Source: Lunularia cruciata (lineage: Eukaryota; Streptophyta; Marchantiopsida; Lunulariales; Lunulariaceae). From it: DNA of 64,000 bases. Below the pieces are notes generated by a model that searched no databases, was not told the origin of the DNA, and saw only the letters and a program-made list of their open reading frames with translations. Numbering within the stretch: the stretch's first letter is position 1; every line of letters starts with the position of its first letter. The stretch is taken from contig OX419756.1 of the NCBI GenBank assembly GCA_948567375.1, forward strand, positions 26,736,333-26,800,332, in the 5' to 3' direction. The translations under genes were made by a program, and so were the position numbers. This document shows, one piece after another, positions 34,170-44,700 of the stretch.

Positions 34170-37100
34170 TCAATGGCGAAGAACAATGTAGTTGGCTCCA
34201 TCTGTCTTCTGTATCCGAGAGATCTTTTTCAAAATGGCAGCAAATGCTGACTTATCCTGCACGACACACGACGACCGATGAGAGAATTCTATAAGAGTGC
34301 CCAGAAGATCTAAAGCGAGTACTTCTCGATGCAAAAGGCCAGAATTTATATCTGCTATTCATCAATCAAGAAACTCAAGATATTCTCCATACAAATTTGA
34401 TAGACTCCAGATCACATACTTCTGGTGACTTCAGTCTGCTGCGAAATTTAGCCACCAGATCCGTGCTCTTTATTGGCCCGGTTGATTTTAGGACTCTCAT
34501 AACCTCATCTTCAGTTACTGCTTGGTTGGCAGATGGGACTGCTTTTGCAGCTGCTACTGGTGCCTTAGCAGATGGGGCGGTGGCGGCTTTCACGGCCGCA
34601 TTCACATCCTTGGTTACATTCTTGGTTGCAGCCGAGGCGGGAGACGACTTTGTCTGCAGGACTTTGGTCTCAGCTTTCGGCTTCTTTGCCGATCCGCCGC
34701 CACCACCACCTGCTTTAGGTTCATCAGAAGCTTTCCTCTTGCCTTTACTGGCAGAGGCAGAGGTAGGAGTAGTCTTCACAGTCGCCACAGACTTGGCAGG
34801 ACTATTCTCTTGGGGCTCCTCTTTAGGCCCATCCTTGCGTGTGGGGGCCAACACAGGTGATAGACCTATATCTTCATTGTCCAAATCAACCTGTCAAATT
34901 ACAAGAGATTATGTAAGTGATACTAAAAGCCAAAACAGCCTTCTATGTCAGTATTCTGTAAGGGTCAACAAAACCCGTACTAAAATATCTGGTCAATATA
35001 TTTATCGCTAATCACTCAACATAAATGAACGTGTGTATTGGAGTAGTGGGAAACAGAAGCCGTTCATGGAAAGGGTGATCCAGATCCCACTTAGGACCGG
35101 ATAAACATAAGTAAACGAGTGCATCGATTATATAAGCAATCTGTTTATCGTAACTGAACCAGAACCAAAACATAACATCAGTAGTGAATAAGTAAGCATT
35201 CATTCGCTTCACTTCTTTACAAATAAGCACGAACTTGATGTGTTAACCTTACAGACTACTAACTAATAGACCAAACTAGAAGGTAACACAGACTAACTAT
35301 TCGCACTGTGCTCGAACTTAAGCAGACAATTATAATCGTAATGGGCTGAGATGATTGCATAAACAATTTTTCTCTGACATCGCAAAGACGGCATCAGAAA
35401 CCACTGTAACAATTAACCAGACTGTACGTGATGTCTGCCTCGTCTGTCGTATGAGTGGCTAAGCAACAGACAAACGTCGGGGAGAATCAACAGAGACAAT
35501 CGATGCAATCATACCATCTCCAAGCAAGAGTACACAATCTCTACGCGAAGTTACTTTGCACGCTATCATTTAAACGAGCAAATAAGTCAACTGATCGCTG
35601 TTATTGAATGTCGCATGAGGGACTGATGTAACTAGGCAACAGACTAACGGAGGCGTGAATCACTAGAGACAGCAATAATTCAACTTTACAGTCTCTAAGC
35701 AACCTCACTTTGCGCGCAATCAATTTAACGACCAAATCACTTGAATTGATGTGTGTTCCGAGTGTCGCATGAGCAACTAATGTACCTAAGCAACAGACTA
35801 ATGCAGGCGAGAATCACTAGACGATGTAATTATACCATCTACGCATAATAATTCAAGTGTACAGTCTCTAAGCGACTTTGCTTTGCGCGCAATCAAGTCA
35901 ACGATCAAATGAATCGAATTGATATCTGTTTGAGTGTCGCTAATGTAACTAAGCAACAGACCAATCCAGGCGAGACTCAACAGAGAGAATCGATGCATTT
36001 ATACCATCTCCACGCGATAATTCAATTATACAGTCTCTAAGCGACTTTACTTTGCGCGCAATCAAATCAACGAATGAATCGAATTAATCGCTGTTGAGTG
36101 TCGCTAATGTGAGAAAGCAATAGATTAACGCAGGCGAGAATCCAGAGACAATCGACGCATTTATAACATCTCCACACAAGAGTTCAACTATACAGTCTCT
36201 AAGCAACTATACTTTGCGGACAATCAATTCAACGACCAAATGAATCAAATTGGTCGCTGCTGAGTGTCGCATGAGTAACTCATGTAACCAACAGACTAAC
36301 GATCGGCGAGAATCAACAAAGAAAGTCGATGCAATTTTACCATCTCTCAGTAAAATGTACTTTGAATGCGATGAGAAAACGAGCACAACAATCACCAATC
36401 AAGTGAAGAAGCAAGAAATTGAATCATCAGCAATTCAAGACACAAACCTGGTTGAAAGACAGGAGCAGTGACATCCTCACAGAAAGAAGCTCCTCGAGCT
36501 CAATATCAATCACAAACATACTTGCAAACTAAGAAGAGTCGGGTTTTAGGAGCGAGCAGAAAATTTGACAATCAAAAGACTGGAAAACGTTTGGAAACTC
36601 AGTAACTATAGTTGGGTAGTAGAACCGACTGACTAGTGACAAGACTAGTCAAATTTACTTTGCGCGCAATGAAAACAAGAGCAAAACAATCATCAATCAA
36701 CGTGAGAAAATAAGAAATTGAATCATCAGCAATTGAAGAAACAAGGCTGGTTGTGAGATGGGCGACATCCCTATAGCAAGAAGGTCCTCGAGCTCAATCC
36801 CAACCGAAAACAACATACTTGCAAACTAAGAAGAGTCGGGAAAGAGGAGCGAGCCGAAAAACTGAGAAGCAGAAGACTGGAAAGCGTTTAGAAACTCAGT
36901 ATACATAGTTCGGTAGTAGAATCGACTGACTTGTGACAAACGAGGAGATTTACTTTGCGCGCATTGAAAAAACGAGCAAAGCGGGTAGTAGATCGACTGC
37001 TAGTGCCAAGACGAGTCAATTTTCCTTTGCGCGCAATGAAAAAACGAGCAAAACAGGTAGTAGAATCGACTGACTAGTGAGAAAATGAGTCTACTTTACT

Positions 37101-40100
37101 TTGCGCGTAATCAAAAACCGAGCAAAACAATAATTAAGCAAAGTGAAGAAGCAAGAAGAAACACACCTGGTTGTAAGATGGGTGCAGCGAAATCCTCACA
37201 GTAAAAGGCTTCTCGAGCTCAATATCAATCACCAACATACTCGCAAACTAAGCAGACTCGGGAAGAGGACCAGAAAAACTGAGGAAGCAAAAACTGGAAA
37301 GCGTTTGGAAACTCAGTATTTATAGTTGGGTAGTAAAATCGACTGACTAGTGAGAAGACGAGTCATTCGACTGTTTAGTCCCGGCAGCCAACCGTCATTC
37401 TATAAAACTAGAAGTTGAGAGAATCTAACTTCAACTACTTGATGATTGACAGTTACATGAAAAAATTGAGTGAAATTTACTTCTAAACTTGAAGCGCCGA
37501 CTAACTGCTATAAGACGACGTTCCTGATGAGGCGGTTGAAAATGGTTTTCTCTAATGGATAATGCTTCCCTGAAATGTGATGGAGACGCAGGTAAGAGAC
37601 TTAAAAAGTTCCCGTATTCATGTAGATTCATTGGTCAAATAGACTGACCTCCAAAACAAACACTCATGAACAGGAAAAGAAGACAGAATATAAGATTTAA
37701 GGCAGGTTAGAGGCGAGGAATAGAGGCAGACCAACACTCAGAAAAGGTGCTAGAGAATCTAGTCATTGCAAATACAGGTACAGGTTAAGAGTTTTCGCCA
37801 ATACACTCTGGTTAGGGAAGCTTATGGAGAGAAGATGTGATTGGAGTGTTTAAGTGGGTGTCGAACTGTCGTAATTGCATATATAGGTATCGCGGTAATT
37901 ATGACCAGAATTGAATAACAAAACCGGAAACAGGACAACTATTTCATGACAATCTAGCTCCCAAACAAAGAAAGAACCAGAAAACTAAGTGATTAACAGA
38001 AGTGCAATATAGTCAGAAAGAGCGGGAATGCAAAAGACCGTCTATCTAGAAAACCGTCTATCTAGAAATCAGGGCCAAATGATCAAAAATGACAAGACAA
38101 GTAAAAGCAAAATGGAGAAGATAAGTGCAACATTACATCTTCATCCTCTTCCTCGTCCTCTTCTTCATTATCATCGTCCTCTTTGGCTGCTTTTCCAAGT
38201 AGTTTCTTCAACTCCTTGCCAGATTTACTCAGACCCCCAGGCTCTTCTGTTGGGTTCTCCTGTCCTTCCTCCTCATCTTCCTCCTCCTGAGAAAGGACGC
38301 GATCACCATCACCAAACCGAAGGCCATGCATTAAAGTGAGTACACTTGTCGCGAATCTATACTAGTCCATTTCCATCAATCGCATTCGTGACAAAATTCG
38401 GCTGCTTGCAATTCACAAAGCGCACAGGGTAAGCCACAAACATATGCACTACTCGTTTGATGGTGAACGTTCTCACACCTGCTTGATTTCAGGTGGAGGT
38501 GGAGCTTCTGGATTTTCCTGATCGATTCTTTCCTCCGGATCATTGCCCACAGCTTCATCGTCATCGGTGAACGTTTCTTCATGCTCCCAGTCGTCACCTG
38601 TGCAACCAGCCAGGAGTGTTGATGTTCAAAATACAGTCCTCAAACGCATTTTAACTCGCAGCAGCTAAGCATTACACTGTAAGTTTCAAATATCCGAACG
38701 TCAACCGGAAACGCTTAGATATACCATATCCGAAATTTGCTAGTAAAAATTTGCTAGTATCGACCTTTCTAACATCTGAAATACTGAACACTGAATCTCC
38801 TTACGCTCAATGGCCATAGAATAACGATGGTCTCCACAACTTTTCTCATGCATGCAAGAATCATATAACGTTCTAGTCTACAAGCTCATGAGTGAATTCA
38901 TCCATTGTATAACTCACTCTACATGACAGCAAATCGTGGATACAGAAGGGCACCCAGTTGAACCCGTACTTTAATTCTAGAGAGTCAAGTCATCTTAGAG
39001 TCAGGAGAAAGACGATATTCACTGGCGGAATCCTCTTGATTGCTGAATGACTAAGAAGACAAGGGTATCCATCACCACATCTACTGATGCAAAGAGCCCA
39101 CCTTTCTCGGGCTCTTCATCATCCTGATCAGCGTCCATAGCTGGTTCTTCGCCGTCTTCATCACCGCCTGCAGCGTTTTTCATCCCCAACCTTTTTGCCC
39201 GAGCTTCTTCTTCGTCCTCGTCATCTTCTCCTTTGTCTGAATCTGCGCCTACTCCATCGTCATCGTCCTCAGGTCCCTTCCTACGTCCACTGGAACCACC
39301 ACCACCAGTAGTTTTTTCATCGTCCGCAATTCCACCAAATGCTGCAGCACCAGTGTTTGCAGCTTTCATCATCCATCTTTGATATCCATCTGCAGTCTTG
39401 CGTCTGTTTTTCATCTGCTCCTCGGCTTCTTCGAGAGTCAACTGCTTGTACTGCGCCACCTTATGGAAGTTATACCTGAAATGTAGGAGAGCAACATTTT
39501 CATCCTCAAATTACTGTAAAATTTCTGAAATAGCAAACTGAAATATTGGCAGTGGCAACTTCCAGAAAGGCAATTCGGGATTATCCTTTTGATGACACAG
39601 CGAGCTCAAGTGAAAGCGTACCAGCTGCCTGCTGGTAATGCCTGGAAGTCAGACCCCGCCATAATCAAAAGAAAATACGTTGCTTGCTGTCCACCTTCCA
39701 GCTGGCCAGTGAATTGCTGAACTCCGATATCATCCTCCAGTATCCAAGGCTTCAGCTTAAACTTTTCCTAAACATGGCAAAGTAATACATGCAATGTTAC
39801 ACCATATTTACGAGTCGTTGATAAACATAGTCAGTAAATAATATGCAGTCTTACCAGTACACGTGCGTTAACCCAAACCCTAGAACGCCTAATTTACAAG
39901 GTGAAAGCTTTCTGAGGCCAGAAAGGGTCGATCAGGGCGTTGAAGGAATAGTTTCATCAGTCACAGTCTACGCTGAAGTATAAATGTCAGTAAAAGTCTG
40001 AGTGGTCTGCGGACTCCTCTAAAAGGAGAGGCATGCAAGCCTCCTGGGTGACTCAATGGTGTACACGGACTCATTGTACGCTGGATGACGATCGAAAACT

Positions 40101-40938
40101 GAGACAATACCTTTTGCGCCTCCGTAAGCTGCCGCCCTTGAGCACCGTCTTTCTGCATAATCCATTTGGTTTCACCAGACTTCTTCTTCGCAAAATGCGG
40201 GATTCCTTGATGAAACCTGCCAACGAAGAACTGTTTGCTTGGAACATGGTTTTTCACATTGTATTCCTGCAATAAGAGATGCAATACACACCAACAATTA
40301 GTTTAAATCCAGTTCACTAGCTCTATTTCACAGGCAGATTACAAACGTAAATAAAGTCCCAGGAGAAAAGTAGAAAGCATGTAATATGGGCTGACGTCAT
40401 ACAGTTCTCGGTACCACAGCTGGACTTTTAAGTCCATAGAATCAAGAAGTAAGGTTGACGAGAAAAAGGTGCTAACATAGAAGGTAGCAGAAAGAGCTGT
40501 AAAGAAAGAAAAAATTGATCTTGATGAAACACTTGAGGCAAATTCGACATTTCTGTGTTCCTCTTAGCCATACGAGCCTAAAGAACGGTAATTATTCATA
40601 GGCACGATGACTAACCTAAGATGATGGTTCGCGAGTGCCTTTCCATCTTATCAAAAGAAATACCACACGCAGTTCGGTAGCGCCTGCAAATTACGACAAA
40701 ACCTCGCCATGGATAAAGACCTAATGTGAATGCGAGCTTCTTCTCAGGCTGCTGGGATACATACCCGGATGAGTCGTGTGATTGGAAGACCGCACTCTGT
40801 GCACGAACCCCCTGTCTCCACCAAAGACTTCCCACATGGTACGCATATTGTCATGTGCTTGCAGGTGCTCCCGTAAAGATCTGTCGTCGCTCCGCATCCA
40901 TTGCAATTCCCTTTGAGCACCAAGGGGTCTCGCGCCAT
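34170..40938 (-). CDS. TFIIFα: Transcription initiation factor TFIIF, alpha subunit (RAP74), 8 exons
   Basis: TFIIF alpha works with TFIIF beta to place RNA polymerase II at promoters and to help start-site choice and elongation. My model joins 40765-40938, 40111-40266, 39622-39767, 39102-39475, 38479-38597, 38137-38286, 34420-34890 and 34170-34256 (complement), 558 residues, all GT-AG and in phase. The N terminus has three CxxC pairs (C12/C15, C32/C35, C46/C49), a feature of the plant protein. The dimerisation domain includes KQFFVGRFHQGIPHFAKKK, KLKPWILEDDIGVQQFTGQL and YNFHKVAQYKQLTLEEAEEQ. Acidic and Lys-rich regions follow, including DDWEHEETFTDDDEAVGNDP and EIKQ. The C-terminal winged helix (about 493-558, ending ANYIVLRH) is the FCP1-binding domain. 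A GA-rich leader lies upstream of the ATG. Intron 6 (34891-38136, 3246 nt) is far longer than the others and carries repeat arrays. Confidence 0.96.
35400..36300. repeat. About five tandem ~165-bp repeats in TFIIF alpha intron 6
   Basis: Units recur with spacings of about 156-172 bp. Each holds TACAGTCTCTAAGC, then ACTTTGCGCGCAATCAA, AACGACCAAATGAA, GAGTGTCGC, AAGCAACAGACTAA and GGCGAGAATC. The TTTGCG cores lie near 35556, 35711, 35883, 36052 and 36214. The copies are diverged, so the array is not recent. There is no open frame across the units. Confidence 0.88.
36448..36519 (-). other. Candidate start exon, copy A (24 codons) with splice donor
   Basis: This copy has the same length and phase as copy C, begins MFVIDIELEELLSV and ends LSFNQ, and is followed by the donor CAG|GTTTGTG. 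Many residues differ from copy C, but the frame and donor are intact. Its TATA position is degenerate. Copy B (36747-36816) has a 2-base loss and no GT donor, so it is broken. Confidence 0.4.
37167..37238 (-). other. Candidate start exon, copy C (24 codons) with splice donor
   Basis: An ATG with A at -3 opens 24 codons beginning MLVIDIELEKPFTV and ending HPSYNQ, followed at once by a donor CAG|GTGTGT, in phase 0. A TATAAATA box lies 79 bases upstream of the ATG (37317-37324), and the leader between them has no ATG. The next TFIIF alpha exon (34890) also starts in phase 0, so splicing would make a ~209-residue protein with only the C-terminal part of TFIIF alpha. I do not recognise the 24 residues. 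Transcription is not shown by the sequence. Confidence 0.5.
37317..37324 (-). promoter_or_regulatory. TATA box of unit C
   Basis: TATAAATA on the minus strand, about 79 bases before the unit C ATG. The matching place in unit A reads CTATAGTTACT and in unit B CTATGTATACT, so only unit C keeps a good TATA box. Confidence 0.5.
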
Positions 40939-41421
40939 ACCTCTTCTCCCACCCGCTGGCTCTTCCTTTCACTCTCTCGCTTCTCTCTCTTTCCCTCTTC
41001 GCTCAATTAATCGTATTGTCTCATCTCAATCAGTCCGACTTCTTTCTCTTTCTCGTTACTTACTAAAATCATTAAAGCTTCTCAATTCCAATTTCAGTAT
41101 GAACATGAAATTTGAGAAACTCCTGAAGCTGCTGCTGCTGCCACTCCCGGAGTTCGAGCACTTGTTCAAACTCCTCAAACTCTCCGAAACTTGTCATGTA
41201 CCGAAATAACAGCGGGAGTTCTACACCGGACCACGCCACTATCCCTCGGTATGCAGGTAAACAAATCATGTTCCCCCGGTCGTTCCTCCGTCTCGTGTTA
41301 CAGCACCACTGTAGTACTGTAGAGCTCGTTGACTGGTCCACTGACGGGAATATTCTTAGACAGCAGTGCCTGTGCTCCGGAATCACCCTGCGTCCCTCTA
41401 TACGTACCGGCGAGATTTTTA
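40939..41421. promoter_or_regulatory. TFIIF alpha upstream region
   Basis: On the gene strand the first ~70 bases before the ATG are GA-rich (GAGAGAGAAG type), a common plant leader composition. No TATA box is clear. Plus-strand frames here are not supported. Confidence 0.5.
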
Positions 41422-41660
41422 GACTGGCCGGTTTCCTCTGAATTTTGACTTTCTAGAACATTTTGAACCGCCAACTGCTTGTTATATCGACCAAATTTTG
41501 CCGGTTGGGGCAAATGCTGAAATAATCTGCCTGAGCCAGAACTAATTCTGGACTAGCCGGTTTCCTCTGAATTTAGAGCTTTCCAGAGCATCTTGAACCA
41601 CCAACTGGTTGATAAATCAACTAAAGTTGCTGCGAACGCTGAAATAATCTGCTGAGCCAC
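41422..41660. repeat. Two tandem ~129-bp repeats
   Basis: GACTGGCCGGTTTCCTCTGA at 41422 recurs as GACTAGCCGGTTTCCTCTGA at 41551. Both units end with GCTGAAATAATCTGC and GAGCCA, and both contain TTGAACC.CCAACTG. They are diverged by substitutions and small indels. This pair marks the edge between the gene-bearing part and the AT-rich block. Confidence 0.88.
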
Positions 41661-41759
41661 AAGTATAGCAGCTCGGGAAAAAAAAGGTTGCGTTACTTGT
41701 AAATTATATTCATGAGGACAAGGAGGAAACTTCATTCTTTGGACCTGAAACAGCATTTA

Positions 41760-44700
41760 AAACAGCATTTGTAGACGATACTTTCTTTGTTCATAAAAAT
41801 GAGTGTTCGATGATCGTAACAAGCGAAAATCTCAATATATTAATGTTAAAATATGACACTTTACTACTTTTTTTTGCTAGATTTATGTGTAAGTCTTTCT
41901 CTTCGATCAAATTAACGTAAATGTTAATCTGCCGCATGATAAAGACCTGATGTGGAAGTCTGAAAGTCAAATATTGAAGTATTTGTATTGCGGGCGTCTA
42001 AACATTTGGTACTTTTAACTTTTACAATAAAATTAAACTATCAGTATTCAGGAATCGTTGATATCATTACCACATGAACACCAAACATACCAACATCGAA
42101 TTAAATTAAATCTTCGTTTGAGGTCTCGATGGAATAACTTTTGATGGTTTGCTCATTGGCAAGCTCCTTCGTCTGAAGCCAAATGGATGTATTCAAATGC
42201 AGACCAATAATTAATGCAGCATTGCACGGTAATACAGTATTCAAATTAATATTATCAATTTTGAAATAATCTTTTGTTTTGAGATATGATAAAATAAAAT
42301 AAACACCTCGATATACTATGTGATTTATAATTTTGCAAAACTTTATTTGATATAGATAATTATATCACATATATTTTGGTTTTAACTATATGGGAAAAAG
42401 GCTACCGGAGAGGACACATACTATATCAATAGTAAATTTTACTATATCAAGTAAATTATCACTTTACTCAAAGTTAATCCTGAATAGTTCCATATGACAC
42501 TCACTCATCACACACATGAATAAAATTGAACATCTTGTAACATTTTCTGATTTCTGCAAAAATTTGTAATATTTTTCTTCCTATGATTCTAAAAATTCTG
42601 ATTCCAAATGTTAGTACAAGAATAAAGATACTTTTAGTGTATTCCAAAAAAAAAAAAATCTATAATTATTTTACCATCCAAAACTTCAATTTGTGATCTA
42701 TTTTAAAGGAAGTCATAAAGGTTAATTTGGATCATGTTTTAATTGTAAAACAGTTTTGATTCTGTACAAAATAAGATTTACATTAAATGGTTTGAGTCCA
42801 ATATAGCAAATATTTATTCATTTCTTGCAGAAGTTACTTGATAGAGGTTGCCGGGTTTGTGCATGATCGATCATTACAATTACTCTAATATAAAACTGAG
42901 TTTGAACCAAATGTCTACCAAATTATATATAAGAAAATAAACATTTAGAATAAATTGTGCTTTTTGAGGTACGCCCGCTCTATCACATACATTTACCTTC
43001 ATCTTAAACAAGCACTTTACATGAGGTCTTATACTAAAGTTCCTTCTAAAATGTTCAAACATAGGTTTTCCGATCTCTTTAATTGACTCCTCTACTTCTA
43101 GAGGAACTTTATCTTTAGTGTCCTCGTCCTAACTCATTAATGGAAAATATTCATATTATAGTGAAAGGTTTGGCTCATTTTTCACTATCTTCTCGGTATC
43201 TCTTCTACTTCTAGAAGTGGCTTTTGATGTATATACCCCATAGCTCATACATATTTATCCTCGTCTCACTTTACAAAAAGAACTACACTAACAAACCTTC
43301 AATAATACTCGAGTCTGCGTTTCGGTATCTCCTTAGTGTATTCCTATGCTTCTAGAGGGAATTCTTCTTTAGTGTCCTTATTACTCATACAGGAGAAATA
43401 TTAATATTATGATGAAATCTTTTGTACCAATAGTATTTGGTTGAGATAAATACCCCATGTGTCATATGAAACTTCTCTAATATACAATTTAGGTTTTATA
43501 TAAATTATTTTTCCATACATATCTAGTCAAATACATAATTTACCATCTCTTTGAGTATCCTCTTTGATATCTTGAGTAACTTATTCTTTGAAGTTGTTAT
43601 TTTGAACTTTATAATCTATACTTATATCTATCGTACTATAGTTTTCTTAATGTTAATAGCCTTAATTAAAGTAAAATCAAATATCAATATTTTAGCATTG
43701 GTAGAATGACTATAAATGTAATATTATATATGTTATTTAATTACTTTGTGGCAAACCATTTTATCTAAGCTTACGTTGATTTGGAACCAAATATATTGTG
43801 TTTGTATTTATAAAGGAAGATGTTCTTAGGGATAAATTTCCTCCCAAAAAATGTTAATGACTTTGTACTTAGTTATAATATTCTTTAATATTCTTTGCTT
43901 GTATGCAACCATTCTTACTAATTTTATTATTTTATGCTTAATAGAAGAAGGAGATGTATTGGGAAACATACTTCTTTCCTCGTGTATTTACTAATCTTGC
44001 TTTGAAGGGAACTATAATTATGTTGGATATAGGGTGCTTACTTTTGCAACGTGTAGATAGCATTTCATGTTCCCACCTCTTTAGAGGTGAGTGCCTATAT
44101 TGGCTATGCATAGATGTACACTTAGGTTCGTTGTGCAAAGGTGGATACCGAACTTTGTATATGCTAACTAGAATAACCCCTATTTTGCCTTGTGATAACT
44201 AATTTGGAATGGGAGTGCTCTTAAACCTTCAGCTTTACGAGGGAGAAACACAGATGTCTTGCTTTGACATATCAACAAATTTTCAAATTTTGAAGGATAA
44301 AGTTTTTGAATATTTCTTCGAATCTTTTTGAAAGGTAAGTTTGAGAAAGTAGAGCCATCCACAAATTCCTTTGACGTAGAACTTACTTTTCTTAAAGCTG
44401 AAGAATCATAATATTTGATGGTTTTAAAAATTAAATAAGTAGTTTGAGTAAGCAGAACAGTGCATAGAATGCTGTAAATTAAAATGATTTAAAGCTCTTA
44501 GAAATATTATTCACTAATTTTAATTTGGGGTTATTTGAGCTTTTTAGTATAAATGGAAGGCATGCACTCTCTATATGTACTGGTTCTATCATCTAATATA
44601 TTTTATAATATCTATTTGTTTTGAAAATAATTCATTGAATATATTTACATTTTATTAAAATAATACTCAAGACCTAAATTTCATAATATTTCTCATGCAA

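Larger units (their letters stand above)
36350..37345 (-). repeat. Tandem array of promoter plus start-exon units in TFIIF alpha intron 6
   Basis: Three long units of about 250-300 bp (A about 36360-36655, B about 36655-36950, C about 37090-37345) and truncated promoter-side pieces at 36940-37090 share GAGCTCGAG or CTCGAGCTCAA, CTTGCAAACTAAG, GTTTGGAAACTCAGTA and GTAGAATCGACTGACTAGTG. On the minus strand each long unit reads: conserved upstream block, TATA region, leader, ATG, 24-codon exon, splice donor. They share the TTTGCGCGCAA motif with the neighbouring 165-bp repeats. Confidence 0.85.

Noticed and set aside
34397..35011. 204-codon plus-strand frame opposite TFIIF alpha exon 7
   Set aside because: It mirrors a low-complexity Ala/Lys/Ser-rich exon; the minus strand has family support and splice sites.
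35400..37345. CRISPR-like array because of regularly spaced repeats
   Set aside because: Plant nuclear intron; repeats are long, diverged and contiguous without short unique spacers.
42640..42660. Poly(A) tract as the tail of a processed pseudogene
   Set aside because: No upstream gene-like sequence or target-site duplication is seen beside it.
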